This document shows, in pieces, positions 8,838 to 10,982 of a stretch of DNA of 10,982 nt; the stretch's first letter is position 1; the number at the start of each line of letters is the position of its first letter. The DNA lies in assembly GCA_002179805.1 (NCBI GenBank), contig NAVB01001446.1, positions 1 to 10,982 on the forward strand. Reading direction: 5' to 3'. The notes beneath the pieces are model-generated. The model saw nothing but the letters and a program-made list of their open reading frames with translations, was not told where the DNA came from and made no database searches. A program made the position numbers and the translations under genes. Origin of the DNA: Acanthamoeba lenticulata (lineage: Eukaryota; Discosea; Longamoebia; Acanthamoebidae).

Positions 8838-9559
8838 ATGCACAGAACTCGTTCAACAACTTGCACTTTGTTTCGAGGTACGGGCCCTCCAGGCTTGATT
8901 CTTGTCATTGCACGAGTTCTGAGACCACGCTTGAGGGCAAGCGCGTCACTGCCCTTCCCTCCTTTGCCGCCGCTTCCTACTCCACGGACCTGCTTAGTGG
9001 TGCCTCTTTCTTGCCTCTACGAACCTCTTCCTTGCTTCTGGGTAAAGGGGCGTTGAGCGTAGTCGGTCGACGAAGCCAACACTACAACGTGCCCGCCTCG
9101 GGCCACCAGTGGAGCTGCTGAGCCGGAGGCAGCTGAAGTGGAAGACCTCACGAGTCTCAATTTTTATGACCTCGTTCTTGACAAAGGCCGCAGCAATGCT
9201 CCCGTCTTCATCTACTGCGTGCCAGGGTAACCAGCCTATCGTGTGAGCAATGTTAGCGCTGAACTGACACGAGATCACTCTTGGTTAGGAGCGAGCGGGC
9301 TTCGCACGCGGCGTGGGAGGCGACCCTAAAGCACGAAGTGCACAGAACATCAGGGAGATGCTTCCTGCGCCTGCTCGACGTGCAAGCCCACCCTGAGCTG
9401 GCCAAGCAACTGGGCGTCAGCACAGAAGCGGGCTCAACGCAGTGGCCGGTTATTCTCAACTTTGTGCGTGCCAACGAGGTTCGCCGCTCCTCAGGCCACC
9501 CCAGTCGCAGCGACCTCGCCAACTGGGTTAGCGAGAAGGCGTGGTTGTCCAACATGTAG
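8838..9559 (+). CDS. Thioredoxin-fold protein lacking CxxC (TMX2/PDI-like domain)
   Basis: Best model: exons 8838-8877, 9133-9226 and 9289-9559, 134 residues, stop TAG with TGA next. The last two exons are well supported: NFYDLVLDKG (beta1/alpha1 region), PVFIYCVPGSER at the active-site turn, LLDVQAHPELAKQLGVS matching the thioredoxin central strand and helix, and TQWPVILNF carrying the cis-proline and next strand, then EVRR. The extra residues before that proline resemble my recollection of TMX2. The usual CxxC is replaced by VPGS, with one Cys just before it, so a dithiol redox role is unlikely; a chaperone-like or structural role is inference. The first exon is weak: ATG at 8838 with donor GTACGG at 8878 and a 255-base intron keeps frame. 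An alternative donor at 9042 with acceptor AG 9121-9122 also keeps frame and gives 192 residues with an Arg-rich N-terminus. The gene could instead be 5'-truncated. Confidence 0.55.
9227..9288 (+). other. 62-base intron of the thioredoxin-fold gene
   Basis: Donor GTAACC at 9227, acceptor TTAG at 9285-9288, phase 2. Without it the reading frame stops at once (TAA at 9228-9230); with it removed the frame joins PVFIYCVPG to SERASHAAW. A CTGAACTGAC stretch near 9259-9268 could hold the branch point. Confidence 0.7.
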
Positions 9560-9570
9560 TGATGGCACAC

Positions 9571-9576
9571 AATAAA
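9571..9576 (+). terminator. AATAAA polyadenylation signal
   Basis: A perfect AATAAA lies 11 bases after the TAG stop of the thioredoxin-fold gene (9557-9559). It implies a very short 3' UTR and supports 9559 as a true gene end. The Roco gene has no such hexamer close to its stop. Confidence 0.55.
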
Positions 9577-9728
9577 TCTATGAGCATTGTAACCGTCTGT
9601 TCTTTGAAGAACTTCGGTATCAACAGGACGAGCGCTGGGCAGTTGTGGCTTGCATTGTCGCCAACCGTGGCGTCGGAGTCGTTGGAGCAAGTGCCGCCTC
9701 GCCGGCCGCTTACAATGGTGAAGGGGCT
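9574..9728 (+). other. Coding-like remnant downstream of the thioredoxin-fold gene
   Basis: One frame, open after a TAA that overlaps the polyadenylation signal, reads plausibly as protein (NRLFFEELRYQQDERWAVV, then VANRGVGVVGASAAS) to a TGA at 9726-9728. A second frame from about 9731 continues with SAYVSWWLLTDAPHNE. There is no start codon or sensible intron to join them. It may be a gene remnant or chance; function unknown. Confidence 0.2.
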
Positions 9729-10075
9729 AGTTGAGTGCCTACGTCTCGTGGTGGTTGCTGACCGACGCACCGCACAATGAGGTGAGGATCCCGATGCAGA
9801 TGCAGCAGAACCCGGGGTGGGCGAGGTGTGCATGTCTGGATTTTTCCCGCCCAGCCCTGAGTTACAAACCACGAAACATTCAGGCGCAACTGTCCTCTTT
9901 TAGCACAACCGCACCCAATGGCTAAAGGGCACGTCTCTTCGATTTTTTGGCTCTTATTCTTCTTTTCGCCAGTTCAGTCAGTATCGATACCAACCTACAC
10001 AACCGCAACATCACCAGCAGTCTACCGGCAACCCTACAATAACCCCACTCATCACGACCTACAGACAACCTCACC
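9729..10075 (+). promoter_or_regulatory. Upstream region and probable 5' UTR of the lipase gene
   Basis: Apart from the weak coding-like frame noted at its start, I see no gene here. A CCAAT element lies at 9915-9919, followed by a T/C-rich run (about 9935-9968) and then an A/C-rich leader up to the ATG at 10076, typical of a 5' UTR. There is no convincing TATAAA. The ATG context is CTCACCATGA, with C at -1 and -2 and A at -3. The transcription start cannot be fixed by eye. Confidence 0.35.
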
Positions 10076-10982
10076 ATGAACTTCCTCAAGAATATCTTCA
10101 ACAACTTCTTCGTAACTACGACAACTCCTTCGACTCCTTCAACCCTGGCTGAGGCCCTTACGACACCTTCCCCTCAGGCGACTCCTGTTGTGGAAGCAGA
10201 TTTGGCCGAATCTTTTGTCTTCGTTGCTGCTCCCGAATTCGACCAGGTGGCCACCTTCTCTCAAGATGAGACTCTTGCCTTCGCCCATGAGGCTGCCCTT
10301 GCCTACGAGAGCGGCCTTGAGACCACCAACAACGTCAACACCAAGGAGATCTTCATCCCCTTCGACACTTATGCTTCGGCTGGCTTCATCCGCGCCCACG
10401 GCAACCAAGTCACGCTCGCCTACCGGGGCACTGAGGACCGCTACGACCTCTTCGTCACCGATCTTAACACCCTGCCGAAATCGCTCGACTTCCTCCCGGC
10501 CAACTCATTTGCTCATCGCGGATTCGCCCTGGCTTTCCTCGATTCGTGGCCCCTTGTCGAGACCCACCTTCGTGACCTGGCTGCCCAACGTGGCTGCCAG
10601 CTGGCCGATTTCGATTTCACCCTCACTGGCCACAGCCTTGGCGGTGCCCTCGCTACCCTGGCTGCTCTCAAGCTCATCAATTTAATCCGGCTCGAGGCCA
10701 CCGAACAGGCCAACGATTTCATCTCGCGTATGCGGATGATTACTTTCGGCTCGCCCCGCGCCCTCAGTGCCACGGCGGCCAGCTTCTTCAACGAGCTCCT
10801 CGGCGCGCGCACCCTCCGTGTGGCGGAAAACGACGTCGACATCGTGACCATGGTGGCGCCGGGCTTCCTCGGGTTCAAGCACGTTGGCGTCAATCTGCGC
10901 GTGGCCAAGCCTACTTCCGCTTGGCCGCATGTGCTCGGAGGCTACATCGGCGGTCTTTGGGCGCTCAACGCCAACTCATTTG
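10076..10982 (+). CDS. Class 3 lipase (alpha/beta hydrolase), 3'-partial
   Basis: Fungal-type triacylglycerol lipase family (Lipase_3), hydrolysing ester bonds of acylglycerols or phospholipids. The frame is open from ATG 10076 to the window end, 302 residues, without an intron. Visible features: oxyanion-region strand VTLAYRGTED near residue 120; nucleophile elbow GHSLGGALATLAAL with Ser187; TFGSPRAL; acid in ENDVDIVTMV, where Asp255 aligns best with the family ND.V motif (Asp253 is the alternative); His269 in FKHVGVNL. The triad order and spacing are normal for the family, so the enzyme is probably active. The N-terminus (MNFLKNIFNNFF, then a Thr/Pro/Ser-rich stretch) is not a clean signal peptide, so its location is uncertain. 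The missing part is only the C-terminal tail beyond the catalytic His. A/C-rich leader and start context support this ATG. Confidence 0.9.
   Translation, partial: MNFLKNIFNNFFVTTTTPSTPSTLAEALTTPSPQATPVVEADLAESFVFVAAPEFDQVATFSQDETLAFAHEAALAYESGLETTNNVNTKEIFIPFDTYASAGFIRAHGNQVTLAYRGTEDRYDLFVTDLNTLPKSLDFLPANSFAHRGFALAFLDSWPLVETHLRDLAAQRGCQLADFDFTLTGHSLGGALATLAALKLINLIRLEATEQANDFISRMRMITFGSPRALSATAASFFNELLGARTLRVAENDVDIVTMVAPGFLGFKHVGVNLRVAKPTSAWPHVLGGYIGGLWALNANSF

Noticed and set aside
8470..8859. Minus-strand frame of about 129 codons
   Set aside because: It overlaps the better coding segments 8686-8550 and 8540-8371, which lie in other frames and read more like protein; its sequence is Ser/Arg/Pro-rich filler.
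8655..9056. Plus-strand frame of about 133 codons
   Set aside because: Its first half is antisense to the minus-strand gene and its second half is a pyrimidine-rich stretch giving Pro/Leu/Ser; at most the part from 8838 may be a real exon.
9253..9690. Minus-strand frame of 145 codons
   Set aside because: Antisense to the last exon of the thioredoxin-fold gene, which has recognisable fold motifs.
10499..10982. 13-base direct repeat gccaactcatttg at 10499-10511 and 10970-10982
   Set aside because: Both copies encode ANSF within the lipase frame; a match of this length could be chance and there is no sign of a mobile element. Its position exactly at the window edge is noted but unexplained.
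1..10982. Search for CRISPR arrays, insertion sequences, tRNA or rRNA genes and viral genes
   Set aside because: No spaced repeats, terminal inverted repeats, cloverleaf-like sequence, transposase or viral hallmark protein was seen.

Overview
The window reads as nuclear DNA of a free-living amoebozoan. Coding regions are rich in G and C at third codon positions. The largest gene is cut by 22 short introns of 66 to 104 bases. Its product is a Roco-family protein with domain order LRR, Roc, COR, kinase, WD40, a family strongly expanded in amoebae. I think Acanthamoeba is the best guess, but that is inference from style, not a database match.

Layout. (1) Bases 1-7167, plus strand: the 3' part of a Roco gene, entering the window inside the gene and ending at TGA. 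I reconstruct 23 exons giving 1771 residues in one continuous frame: a Lys/Glu coiled-coil tract, ribonuclease-inhibitor-type LRRs, classical LRRs, a Roc GTPase, COR, an intact TKL-type kinase, a Ser/Pro/Ala linker and a seven-bladed WD40 propeller. (2) Bases 7263 to about 8686, minus strand: a gene convergent with the Roco gene, its stop 95 bases beyond the Roco stop. Its coding character is obvious, but it jumps frame at least eight times in about 900 bases, so it is a decayed gene or badly sequenced; I do not recognise the family. (3) About 8838-9559, plus strand: a small thioredoxin-fold gene in three probable exons, with no CxxC active site, ending just before an AATAAA signal. (4) Bases 9577-10075: mostly non-coding, with one weak coding-like remnant and the upstream region of the last gene. 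(5) 10076 to the window end, plus strand: an uninterrupted class 3 lipase reading frame with a full catalytic triad, running off the window.

The genes do not form an evident pathway; this looks like an ordinary compact eukaryotic neighbourhood. The points of most interest are the splice-site style of the Roco gene (C at intron position +4 in 20 of 22 donors), introns repeated at the same place in successive WD blades, two stop-free introns of 3n length in functional positions, and the frame-broken minus-strand gene.
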